Part shown: positions 1 through 5,220 of the stretch, one piece after another | Numbering within the stretch: the stretch's first letter is position 1 | Layout of the letters: every line of letters begins with the position of its first letter | Position numbers and translations under genes: made by a program | The notes under the pieces: generated by a model | Databases searched by the model: none | Told to the model about the DNA's origin: nothing | Seen by the model: the letters and a program-made list of their open reading frames with translations, nothing else | NCBI GenBank assembly: GCA_013415595.1 | Contig: JAAEEW010000010.1 | Coordinates: forward strand, 1 to 9,751 | DNA: 9,751 bases | Direction: 5' to 3' | Source of the DNA: Methanosarcinales archaeon | GTDB lineage: Archaea > Halobacteriota > Methanosarcinia > Methanotrichales > Methanotrichaceae

Positions 1-98
1 CGGAGGGACTCTTTGGACATGCCCCGGATCTCGCAGTCCTCTCTGTACCGCTGGATAAGTTCAACCGCGACTTCTGGGGAGGTGGCGACGTCAATCAT
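1..98 (-). CDS. Tyrosine recombinase / integrase, N-terminal fragment (cut by window edge)
   Basis: Only the first 32 codons are present; the gene continues past the left edge. The ATG at 98-96 overlaps the stop of the upstream gene in an ATGA (95-98), so the two are translationally coupled. The fragment reads as an amphipathic helix followed by EDCEIRGMSKESLR. That pattern (helix, then 'rG-x-S-x-x-T/S-x-R') is typical of the start of the SAM-like core-binding domain of phage and archaeal integrases. No catalytic residue (R, H-x-x-R, Y) is visible because the catalytic domain lies outside. The location, directly downstream of a small DNA-binding-type gene and a tRNA 3' end, supports the call. 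An unrelated protein with a similar helix cannot be excluded from 32 residues. Confidence 0.62.
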   Translation of the reverse strand, partial: MIDVATSPEVAVELIQRYREDCEIRGMSKESL

Positions 99-604
99 CC
101 TACCCACTTCCAGCCTCTCTGGGTGGAGCTGATCAGGCCGAACCCCTCCAGCCCCTCTAGCTGTCTGGAGATAGCTTTGACCAGCTCAGCCTCGCCAGGA
201 TCGATTCCAAGCTCACCGAGAAGCTTGTAGCTGTCCATGACACCGCCATTCTTCAAGATGGCCACAAGCTCTTTATTGTACTTCCGAACGCCGTCGAACT
301 TGTCTTCCAGAAAAGCTTCACTGCGGTATCGTTTTAGCTCGCCTTCATACTTGTCGAGCACGATGTTCTTGAGCTTGAGTTCGTCCTTGAGGGTCTTGTT
401 CTCGCTCCGGAGTTGGCCCATCTCCTTGACCATCTCTCCCCGGGGTTTGAACTCAGTGTTCTCTGCCAGGGTGCTCTCTACTACTTCGATAACAAACTTG
501 GACAACGGGACGCCAGCTTCATCGGCTAGGGTCTGCCAACGCTGCTTATCCTCGACTGAGGGGAGGTACAGATAGACGTAACGGGCCTTATCAGGCATTA
601 CCAT
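95..604 (-). CDS. Putative DNA-binding protein (RHH-like N-terminus, coiled coil, winged-helix-like C-terminus), integrase-associated
   Basis: 169 residues, not assigned to a named family. Residues about 8-50 fit a ribbon-helix-helix fold: a short strand (YVYLYLP), a helix, then a turn 'GVPLSKFVIEVVES' resembling RHH helix B. Residues about 55-95 are charged, heptad-like and probably coiled coil (MGQLRSENKTLKDELKLKN). Residues about 105-169 look like a winged helix ending in a wing-like strand pair (GFGLISSTQRGWKWVG). The ATG at 604 lies just downstream of GGTGATC (609-615), which is perfectly complementary to the archaeal 16S 3' tail; an ATG two codons further in (598) is also possible. The stop overlaps the integrase start, so the protein probably controls integrase expression or acts as a recombination directionality factor. 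That role is inferred from domains and position only. Confidence 0.8.
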   Translation of the reverse strand: MVMPDKARYVYLYLPSVEDKQRWQTLADEAGVPLSKFVIEVVESTLAENTEFKPRGEMVKEMGQLRSENKTLKDELKLKNIVLDKYEGELKRYRSEAFLEDKFDGVRKYNKELVAILKNGGVMDSYKLLGELGIDPGEAELVKAISRQLEGLEGFGLISSTQRGWKWVG

Positions 605-608
605 GGGG

Positions 609-650
609 GATCACCATTCTATAATTGAACCCCATAGTATTTAAAAATTA
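609..650 (-). promoter_or_regulatory. TATA box and ribosome-binding site for the 604..95 gene
   Basis: Read on the minus strand, a TTTAAATA box (645-638, within a longer TTTTTAAATAC tract) is followed about 26 nt later by GGTGATC (615-609) and the ATG at 604. This implies a very short leader, so the Shine-Dalgarno sequence would sit at or near the transcript 5' end. The same T-rich stretch lies just after the tRNA 3' end and may also stop tRNA transcription. Confidence 0.5.
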
Positions 651-662
651 CTAGTAAAATAG

Positions 663-745
663 TGCGGGGGACGGGAGTCGAACCCGCGAACACCTTCGTG
701 ACAGGGTCCTAAGCCCTGCGCCTTTGACCTCTTGGCAACCCCCGC
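663..745 (-). tRNA. tRNA-Leu (anticodon UAG)
   Basis: An 83-nt class II tRNA with no intron. The acceptor arm pairs GCGGGGG (745-739) with CCCCCGC (670-664), with discriminator A at 663. The D-arm is GCC/GGC. The anticodon stem is CAGGG/CCCUG (718-714 with 706-702), enclosing the 7-nt loop CUUAGGA with anticodon UAG at 711-709, which reads CUA-type leucine codons. A long variable arm CAC-GAAG-GUG identifies a Leu/Ser-type tRNA, and the T-arm has the UUCGA loop. CCA is not encoded (ACT follows the acceptor stem), as is common in archaea. The 3' end points toward the integrase-like genes, so it is a likely attachment site for an integrated element. Confidence 0.96.
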
Positions 746-836
746 TCTTATGGCCAGCCAGAACCACTGGACGCTTTCAAGCTGCCGCCTTTGGCTGGCA
801 TCACCTGATCGGCACGGGACCAGGGGGCAACTCTCT
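746..836 (-). other. Structured leader upstream of tRNA-Leu, possible small RNA
   Basis: About 90 nt lie between a minus-strand TATA-like box near 860 and the mature tRNA 5' end. No convincing box lies at the usual distance directly upstream of the tRNA, so transcription may start near 836 and include this stretch. On the minus strand it can form a 7-bp hairpin CCUGGUC/GAUCAGG (824-804, loop CCGUGCC). It includes one G-U pair that would be a C-A mismatch on the opposite strand, which favours a minus-strand RNA. A second perfect 8-bp inverted repeat, GCCAGCCA/TGGCTGGC, lies at 753-760 and 792-799. It may be a tRNA leader removed by RNase P, or an independent RNA. Confidence 0.35.
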
Positions 837-852
837 TTAGTGTGACAGGGTT

Positions 853-870
853 TCACTATTTATCGCTTTT
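853..870 (-). promoter_or_regulatory. Putative archaeal promoter for the tRNA-Leu transcript
   Basis: On the minus strand AAAAGCGATAAATAGTG combines a purine-rich BRE-like start with a GATAAATA TATA-like box. A start site about 27 nt downstream would fall near 836. It closely resembles a second box at 1024-1040 on the same strand. Confidence 0.4.
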
Positions 871-1003
871 GGGAGAGAAAAGGAGGACCTACCGGCGCTT
901 TGAGCCCCAGACGGACCCTGCCATCCCCAGCTATCGTCCCAGCATCTCTATCGGCGGGCCAATTCCGGCCCATCGTGGCCCCGTCCGTCTCCCCGCCCTT
1001 CAC
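870..1003 (-). ncRNA. Candidate structured non-coding RNA (unassigned)
   Basis: No credible protein gene lies between the tRNA promoter and the secreted-protein gene, and this part is GC-rich between two AT-rich flanks. A perfect 8-bp inverted repeat AGACGGAC/GTCCGTCT (909-916 with 983-990) encloses a 3x3 internal loop and a further 4-bp stem GCCA/TGGC (920-923 with 976-979). Inside is a hairpin GGGCC/GGCCC (956-960 with 967-971, 6-nt loop). On the minus strand a TATA-like box lies about 27 nt upstream of position 1005, and a pyrimidine-rich tract (CCTCCTTTTCTCTCC, 889-875) could end the transcript. I match it to no known RNA family, and the transcribed strand is uncertain. Confidence 0.3.
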
Positions 1004-1023
1004 GCCGGGAAACAATGATATGA

Positions 1024-1040
1024 TTACTATTTATATCGGA
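1024..1040 (-). promoter_or_regulatory. TATA-like box in the 870-1180 gap
   Basis: On the minus strand CCGATATAAATAGTAATC contains GATATAAATAG, a good archaeal TATA match and the strongest box in this gap. It could drive the candidate RNA at 1003-870. TATA boxes are nearly symmetric, so it could instead serve the plus-strand gene at 1181, with a leader of about 120 nt. A weaker plus-strand alternative for that gene is CCTTTTAAAAAAGG around 1083-1096. Confidence 0.4.
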
Positions 1041-1180
1041 AGGATGATAAGTTACACCCAGGGACGGGACGTGTTCTCCGGCCCTTTTAAAAAAGGATGA
1101 GTGGGATAGAGCATGCATGTCGATAAACCAGTTCAATCGCCGTTTGACCATCTGGAAGTGATGTCGTTGGAGGCCATATC

Positions 1181-1669
1181 ATGAGGTCATTCCTTCGGTT
1201 GGCCCTGCTGGCCGCGCTCCTGCTGGCGCCTCTGGCCGCAGCCCAGCTCATGGACGAGCCGGGCGAGGCCCGGGCCCGTTACCTCTTCGAGCGGGGCCTG
1301 GGCGGCCCCTGGATCATCAGCGAGAAGCATCCGGAGATGTACGGAAAAGCGCCGTTGAACCCCCCTACGGGATGGGGCTACTTCTTCTTCGGTCCCTCCC
1401 CCCGCTTCATGTCCAACTACTGGACCTGGAGCACCCAGGAGACCGTGAGGCAGGAGGCCGTCTTCCGGTTCACCAACCGTGACCTGACCTTGCTTGGATT
1501 CGTGGGCGTGGGAAGCGGCAACCTCTCGCTGAAGGACACGGACTACTATCAGCCCCTGGCCACGGTCAAGGTCCGCCAGCCCGCCGGATCGTATCCGGTC
1601 TACGGCATCGTGGAGTCCGGGGCGCTCAAAGCCCTCTACGTGGACTTGAAGCAGGTGACCATAGTCTGA
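1181..1669 (+). CDS. Small secreted protein of unknown function
   Basis: 162 residues. Residues 1-21 form a clear Sec-type signal peptide: basic start (MRSFLR), a Leu/Ala-rich core, and an A-A-A end with likely cleavage before Gln22. The mature part of about 140 residues has no further membrane segment and no cysteine. It is rich in Trp, Tyr and Phe (GWGYFFFGPSPRF, about 64-76; SNYWTW, about 78-83) and probably forms a small beta-rich domain. An N-x-S sequon (NLS, 114-116) could be glycosylated. The start is supported by GGAGG at 1169-1173, 7 nt before the ATG. The gene stands alone on its strand and ends at a strong terminator, so it appears monocistronic. I recognise no family; a role at the cell surface is inferred from the signal peptide only. 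Confidence 0.8.
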   Translation: MRSFLRLALLAALLLAPLAAAQLMDEPGEARARYLFERGLGGPWIISEKHPEMYGKAPLNPPTGWGYFFFGPSPRFMSNYWTWSTQETVRQEAVFRFTNRDLTLLGFVGVGSGNLSLKDTDYYQPLATVKVRQPAGSYPVYGIVESGALKALYVDLKQVTIV

Positions 1670-1683
1670 TGAAGACGAACCAG

Positions 1684-1760
1684 TAGAGCGAGCCTTTGGG
1701 CTCGATCTACACAATTTACTTTTAATTAATTCTGATTATATTTTTTAATTTTTGTTTTTA
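1684..1760 (+). terminator. Hairpin plus T-rich terminator of the secreted-protein gene
   Basis: An 11-bp stem with one mismatch (1684-1694 pairing with 1699-1709, core CGAGCC/GGCTCG, loop TTTG) begins 15 nt after the stop codon. A run of T-rich tracts follows to about 1760 (for example ATTTTTTAATTTTTG), the pattern used by archaeal RNA polymerase for termination. Confidence 0.75.
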
Positions 1761-1774
1761 TTTTCGTATTTGGA

Positions 1775-2006
1775 CTTTGCGCCTAAGCCACCTGAATCGA
1801 GCTTCGCTCTCTCCCCTGCTCGTCGCCTGCGGGAAAAGTGCTTGCAGTAATCGGGGGGGCGGCAGCAGCCATCCCTCCAGCCCTGCAGGGGTGGGGAGGG
1901 CTTTTACTGGAATCGGAAACTATCTCCCCGCATCGGTGACTATCACCCCCCATGTCTGCCAAGCCTCGTCTCCGGGGAGAAAAGATGGCCGGGGCGGAAC
2001 CCTTTT
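1775..2006. other. Non-coding gap between convergent genes, with one hairpin
   Basis: I see no credible gene here: the open frames have no ribosome-binding site and no family-like sequence. The notable element is a plus-strand hairpin at 1873-1900: CCCTCC pairs with GGAGGG around an inner CCC/GGG stem, followed by CTTTT. It could terminate a short plus-strand RNA or back up the terminator at 1684-1760. The rest is GC-rich without clear repeats. Confidence 0.4.
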
Positions 2007-2031
2007 GAAAAACAGGCTCCGGGGTCCGGAG
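2007..2031 (-). terminator. Probable terminator of the fwd-argF operon
   Basis: About 45 nt past the argF stop, the minus strand shows the 6-bp stem CTCCGG/CCGGAG (2031-2026 with 2022-2017, loop ACC) followed by CCTGTTTTTC (T run at 2012-2008). Confidence 0.5.
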
Positions 2032-2075
2032 GCACCGGAAAGCCGGAGATCGGATATCCTGGCGGCGGTGAAGCC

Positions 2076-2987
2076 CTAGCCCATCAGCCACTCCAGGATG
2101 GCCTTGGAGGTGTGCAGCCGGTTCTCCGCCTCGTCGAAGACGGCGGACTGGGGTCCGTCCATGACCTCGTCGGTCAGCTCCTGCCCCCGGTGGGCAGGCA
2201 GACAGTGCATGACGATGGCCTTTGGGCCTGCCAGCTTCAATAGCCGGGAGTTGATCTGGTAGCGGCCAAAGACCCTCAGCCGCTCCGCCTCCTCCGCCTC
2301 GTCTCCCATGGACACCCAGGTATCGGTCACCAGCACGTCCGCCCCTGCAGCCGCCTCCTCCGGCTCGGCCACCAGCCGGGGCCTGTGCCCCAGCTGGCCC
2401 GCCTTCTCCACCACGGACGAATCCACCTCGTAGCCGGGGGGCGAGGCCACGCTCATCTCCATTCCCATGATGGCCGAGGCCAGGATCAGAGAGTTGCACA
2501 CGTTGTTCCCGTCCCCGATCCAGGCCACCTGCAGGCCCCTCAGCCGGCCAAACCTCTCCCGGATGGTCATCAGGTCCGCCAGGATCTGACAGGGGTGCTC
2601 CAGGTCTGACAGCGCGTTTACCACCGGCACCGAGGCGTGCTCGGCCAGGCTCACCACCGTGCGGTGGTCGTAGACCCGGGCGGTGATGCCGTGCACGAAC
2701 CGGCTGAGCACCCGGGCCGTATCCGCCACCGTCTCCCCCCTGCCCAGCTGCAGCTCGCTGCTGCTCAGATAGAGGGCATGCCCCCCCAGCTCCCTCATGG
2801 CCACCTCCAGGGAGACCCGGGTGCGGGTGGAGGCCTTCTCGAAGATCATGGCCAGGCTCTTTCCCTCCAGACGACGGGCCGATGGAGCAGACGCTCCCTT
2901 TGGCCGGTCCCTCTTCAGCTCGTCCGCCCGGTCCAGCAGCCTGGTTATGCCTGCCCCATCCAGGTCGGCGATAGATATCAGGTTCAT
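2076..2987 (-). CDS. argF: Ornithine carbamoyltransferase
   Basis: 303 residues, full length for the family. It transfers the carbamoyl group of carbamoyl phosphate to ornithine, giving citrulline in cytoplasmic arginine synthesis. All signature motifs are present: the carbamoyl-phosphate loop STRTR (53-57), HPCQ (131-134), the ornithine-binding DTWVSMG (222-228), and HCLPAHRG (261-268) with the catalytic Cys262. The SMG motif separates it from aspartate carbamoyltransferase. The ATG at 2987 follows GGAGGGGAGAT at a good distance. The gene starts 13 nt after fwdD stops, with no room for a promoter, so it is probably the last gene of the fwd operon. An arginine gene behind formylmethanofuran dehydrogenase genes has no obvious metabolic reason and may be chance packing. 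Confidence 0.97.
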   Translation of the reverse strand: MNLISIADLDGAGITRLLDRADELKRDRPKGASAPSARRLEGKSLAMIFEKASTRTRVSLEVAMRELGGHALYLSSSELQLGRGETVADTARVLSRFVHGITARVYDHRTVVSLAEHASVPVVNALSDLEHPCQILADLMTIRERFGRLRGLQVAWIGDGNNVCNSLILASAIMGMEMSVASPPGYEVDSSVVEKAGQLGHRPRLVAEPEEAAAGADVLVTDTWVSMGDEAEEAERLRVFGRYQINSRLLKLAGPKAIVMHCLPAHRGQELTDEVMDGPQSAVFDEAENRLHTSKAILEWLMG

Positions 2988-3000
2988 ATCTCCCCTCCCT

Positions 3001-3390
3001 TCAGCCCTTCAGTTCCTCTAACAGCTCGGAGATGGGCTTGACCTTCTCCTCCGTGGCCACGATCCTGCCCTTCAGGTTCTTGAACTCCGGTATCCGGCTC
3101 TCGTCCGTCTCCTCCGGCACCAGCCGGTTGGACCAGGGGCTGTTGGGCATGAGGGCCACCCCGGGATGGGGCGACTCATCCGAGGTCCTGGCGGTCACCA
3201 CCACTGTGCCGCTGTCTCCCTCCACCGCCACCCTCTGTCCGTCTTTGAGCCCCAGCCGCTTCATATCCAGCTGGTCCAGCCTTACGACGGCGCTTAAGTC
3301 CTGGTACTCCTGGCTGTACCTCCCCATTTCCTGGGCTTCGCTCTGGAATATGTCCCTGAAGGTCACTATCCTCATCTCGTCCCCTGCCAT
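3001..3390 (-). CDS. fwdD: Formylmethanofuran dehydrogenase subunit D
   Basis: 129 residues, the usual size of FwdD/FmdD. This is the small molybdopterin-dinucleotide-binding subunit that completes the pterin site on subunit B. The double-psi-beta-barrel pattern is clear: 'RLDQLDMKRLGLKDGQRVAVEGDSG' style strands around residues 37-60, then the family signature PHPGVALMPNSPWSN (about 74-88). The ATG at 3390 lies 1 nt after the fwdB stop and is preceded by GGAGGGG about 9 nt upstream, so translation is coupled to fwdB. A second in-frame ATG at residue 6 (MRIVTF) is a possible alternative start. The enzyme catalyses reversible CO2 reduction to formylmethanofuran in the cytoplasm. Whether the metal is W or Mo cannot be told from this subunit. 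Confidence 0.9.
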   Translation of the reverse strand: MAGDEMRIVTFRDIFQSEAQEMGRYSQEYQDLSAVVRLDQLDMKRLGLKDGQRVAVEGDSGTVVVTARTSDESPHPGVALMPNSPWSNRLVPEETDESRIPEFKNLKGRIVATEEKVKPISELLEELKG

Positions 3391-3391
3391 C

Positions 3392-4609
3392 CTACAACCC
3401 CTCCTTTATCCTGGCCAGGATCTCCAGGTCCGTCATCCTCTCCGACTCCACCACCCCATCGAACTTGATCTCCACCCCGTCCATCCGCAGAGCGCTTCCC
3501 CCCGCCTCCAGCCCGGAGGCAGCCGAGGGTATGACCACCCGGGCCACGTCTGTGGTCAGGTTGCGGTGGGGGTCCACGGCGACCACCGGCATCCCGGCCA
3601 GCCTCCTGGCCACTGCCGCCGGCAGGGAGGAGACGGGGTCCGAGCCGATCACCAGGGCAGCGTCGCAGGTCTTCGCCGCCTCCATCACGCTGTGCTCCGG
3701 CCCGGACTCAACTCCGTCCTGGAAGGATACCCGGTTGATGAATCCGGTCTGGTCCAGCAGGGTCTGGTTGAACCCCCGCATGTTGTAGTGCCCGACCATG
3801 GGAATCACGCTGTAACGGGACGACTGGTTCAGCTTCTCCACCAGGGCGTCCAAAAGCTCCTTTCTTCCCTTGAGGGAGTAGACCATCCCCAGCCCCGGGA
3901 AGATGACCCCGAACCGCGACTTCTTCATGTTCGTAACCAGGGATATGAGCTTCTTCTTGTCCTCCACCCTGGGGATCTTGCCATCCAGGACGGAGATCAT
4001 GGCCTCCACCAGCCCGGCGTCCCCTCCCGGCAGGACCCGGTAGTACTCGTCGGAGATATCGGCAGTGGGAGACTTTCTCACGTCGATGGTTATGGCCGTC
4101 CGATCCTCCTCGTATCCCCGCTGACGCTTCTCTCCCCGGGGGTAGTAGGAGAAGCGGGAGAGGTGCCGGGGATGGCTGCTGGAGGGGTCCGACCCCCAGA
4201 ATATGCTCACGTCTGCGTAGTTCCGGACGTCGTCCAGGGTGCAGGTGGGAATCTCCTTTCTGAGCACCTTCTCCACGATCCACCCCTGACAGATGGAGGA
4301 GGTGTCGTCCACCACCGCCCCCAGCTCCCGGGCCAGCTCCAGCCCGGCCTTCTGGGCATCCAGGGTGGAGTTGGACCAGCCGAATATAAGGGGCTTCTTT
4401 GCGTTCTTCAGTATGCCTGCCGCCTTATCGATGGCCTCGTCGATTCCGGCCTCTTTGCCATCCACCGCTGGCCTGGCCCGGTCAAGGTAGATGGACTTGA
4501 AGTGGCCCAGGCCCTTGCGGCACAGATTCCTGGTCTTGCCCATCTTTCCGCCGTCCAGGGCGACCTCGATATCCTCACAAAGCAGGGAACAACCTGTACA
4601 AACTGCCAT
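3392..4609 (-). CDS. fwdB: Formylmethanofuran dehydrogenase subunit B (catalytic, W/Mo-pterin)
   Basis: 405 residues, a little shorter than typical FwdB/FmdB. The subunit carries the tungsto- or molybdopterin that interconverts CO2 and formate, which subunit A then joins to methanofuran. The N-terminus has the [4Fe-4S] motif C4-x2-C7-x3-C11 with C30 (CRKG). Family blocks follow: FWGSDPSSSHPRHLSRFS (137-154), VGHYNMRGFNQ (272-282) and IGSDPVSSLP (321-330). The expected metal-ligand Cys is C107 in 'SSICQGW', where most family members read C-H-G; here the residue after the Cys is Gln. Arg278 is the likely counterpart of the conserved active-site Arg. GAGG lies 3-6 nt before the ATG. The upstream Fe-S gene ends 10 nt before this start and fwdD begins 1 nt after its stop. 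Subunits A and C must be encoded elsewhere. Confidence 0.93.
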   Translation of the reverse strand: MAVCTGCSLLCEDIEVALDGGKMGKTRNLCRKGLGHFKSIYLDRARPAVDGKEAGIDEAIDKAAGILKNAKKPLIFGWSNSTLDAQKAGLELARELGAVVDDTSSICQGWIVEKVLRKEIPTCTLDDVRNYADVSIFWGSDPSSSHPRHLSRFSYYPRGEKRQRGYEEDRTAITIDVRKSPTADISDEYYRVLPGGDAGLVEAMISVLDGKIPRVEDKKKLISLVTNMKKSRFGVIFPGLGMVYSLKGRKELLDALVEKLNQSSRYSVIPMVGHYNMRGFNQTLLDQTGFINRVSFQDGVESGPEHSVMEAAKTCDAALVIGSDPVSSLPAAVARRLAGMPVVAVDPHRNLTTDVARVVIPSAASGLEAGGSALRMDGVEIKFDGVVESERMTDLEILARIKEGL

Positions 4610-4619
4610 TCCTCATCAC

Positions 4620-5081
4620 CTACACGAACTCTATGGCCTTGCTGGGGCAGGTGGCTGTACAGGCATTGCACATGATCTTGTTGGGGCCGAAGCGTCTGCA
4701 TTCCTCCATGTTCAGACACTTGACCACTCCGTCCTCCACCACCAGGATGGCCTTGTCGCTCTTCGGTCCCAGCCCAATGGCGCTGCCCCTGGGATCGTTG
4801 GCCACGTTCACCGGACAGGCCACCACGCAGTTGCCGCACCCGTAACACTTCTCGGGATGAACGATCAGCCCGGTCTCGGAGGCGCCCATGATCGGCTCCA
4901 TGACCTCCTGGAGCTTCTTCAGCTTGGCCTCGTACTTCGGCTCATCCACCAGGGGAGTGCAGTCCTCGATATTCTTCTCCCTCCCCAACAGGGCCACGGC
5001 AAAGGCCATACAGGTGGGAAGGCCGCACTTCTTGCAGTTTGTCTTGGGCGTTAACTGGTAAATCTCCATGGCGTTGACCAT
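4620..5081 (-). CDS. Multi-cluster Fe-S protein: N-terminal Fe-S (PF04060-type) domain plus ferredoxin domain
   Basis: 153 residues from ATG 5081. I prefer this start because GGAGGT (5096-5091) is 9 nt away, whereas an in-frame GTG at 5087 sits too close. Counting from this ATG, residues about 3-45 match the small Fe-S domain of acetyl-CoA decarbonylase/synthase gamma-type proteins (NAMEIYQLTPKTNCKKCG; C16-x2-C19-x4-C24-x16-C41). A ferredoxin module follows with CYGCGNCVVACP (C79, C82, C85, C89). A second cluster site is formed by C138, C141 and C145-P, with C122 or C128 as the fourth ligand. It is the first gene of the fwdB-fwdD-argF operon, so it most likely carries electrons to or from the formylmethanofuran dehydrogenase, a role like FwdG or FwdF. 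It is cytoplasmic: no signal peptide or membrane segment. Confidence 0.85.
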   Translation of the reverse strand: MVNAMEIYQLTPKTNCKKCGLPTCMAFAVALLGREKNIEDCTPLVDEPKYEAKLKKLQEVMEPIMGASETGLIVHPEKCYGCGNCVVACPVNVANDPRGSAIGLGPKSDKAILVVEDGVVKCLNMEECRRFGPNKIMCNACTATCPSKAIEFV

Positions 5082-5089
5082 GGGCACGA

Positions 5090-5220
5090 CACCTCCGTGA
5101 GAACGATCTGTCCAGTTGAATTCCCCAATTGGTATTAAGAATGTTGGCCTGGGCGGCGCTCCTGTCTAATTGTCAAAGTGTCGTAAACCTTTTCTCAGAT
5201 ACATGAGTACTGGGGTGGCG
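5090..5220. promoter_or_regulatory. Divergent promoter region between the fwd operon and the vWA genes
   Basis: On the minus strand CTTAATACC (5139-5131) is TATA-like and would start transcription near 5108, just ahead of the GGAGGT of the Fe-S gene. The same AT-rich site read on the plus strand (GGTATTAAGAAT) could serve the vWA operon, with a start near 5160. A palindrome CCAATTGG (5125-5132) abuts it and might be an operator. No strong second TATA box is visible on the plus strand. Confidence 0.4.

Noticed and set aside
641..856. Minus-strand open frame of 71 codons
   Set aside because: It runs through tRNA-Leu; its 'RGFDSRPPH' end is just the translated T-arm and acceptor stem. No ribosome-binding site.
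900..1151. Two overlapping open frames on opposite strands (900-1100 plus, 948-1151 minus)
   Set aside because: Low-complexity, no ribosome-binding site and no family-like pattern; RNA structure explains the region better.
1777..2079. Plus-strand open frame of 100 codons downstream of the terminator
   Set aside because: Non-ATG start, no ribosome-binding site, Pro/Ser/Gly-rich composition of a random GC-rich frame, and it runs into the end of argF.
1783..2499. Minus-strand open frame of 238 codons
   Set aside because: Overlaps argF in another frame and is dominated by Gly/Arg/Ala runs typical of shadow frames.
3032..4675. Plus-strand open frame of 547 codons
   Set aside because: Antisense to fwdD and fwdB, which have full family motifs; its composition is His/Gly/Pro-rich without domains.
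5170..5220. Longer start of the first vWA protein at TTG 5170 or ATG 5203
   Set aside because: No ribosome-binding site before either, and the family N-terminus begins at the ATG at 5221.
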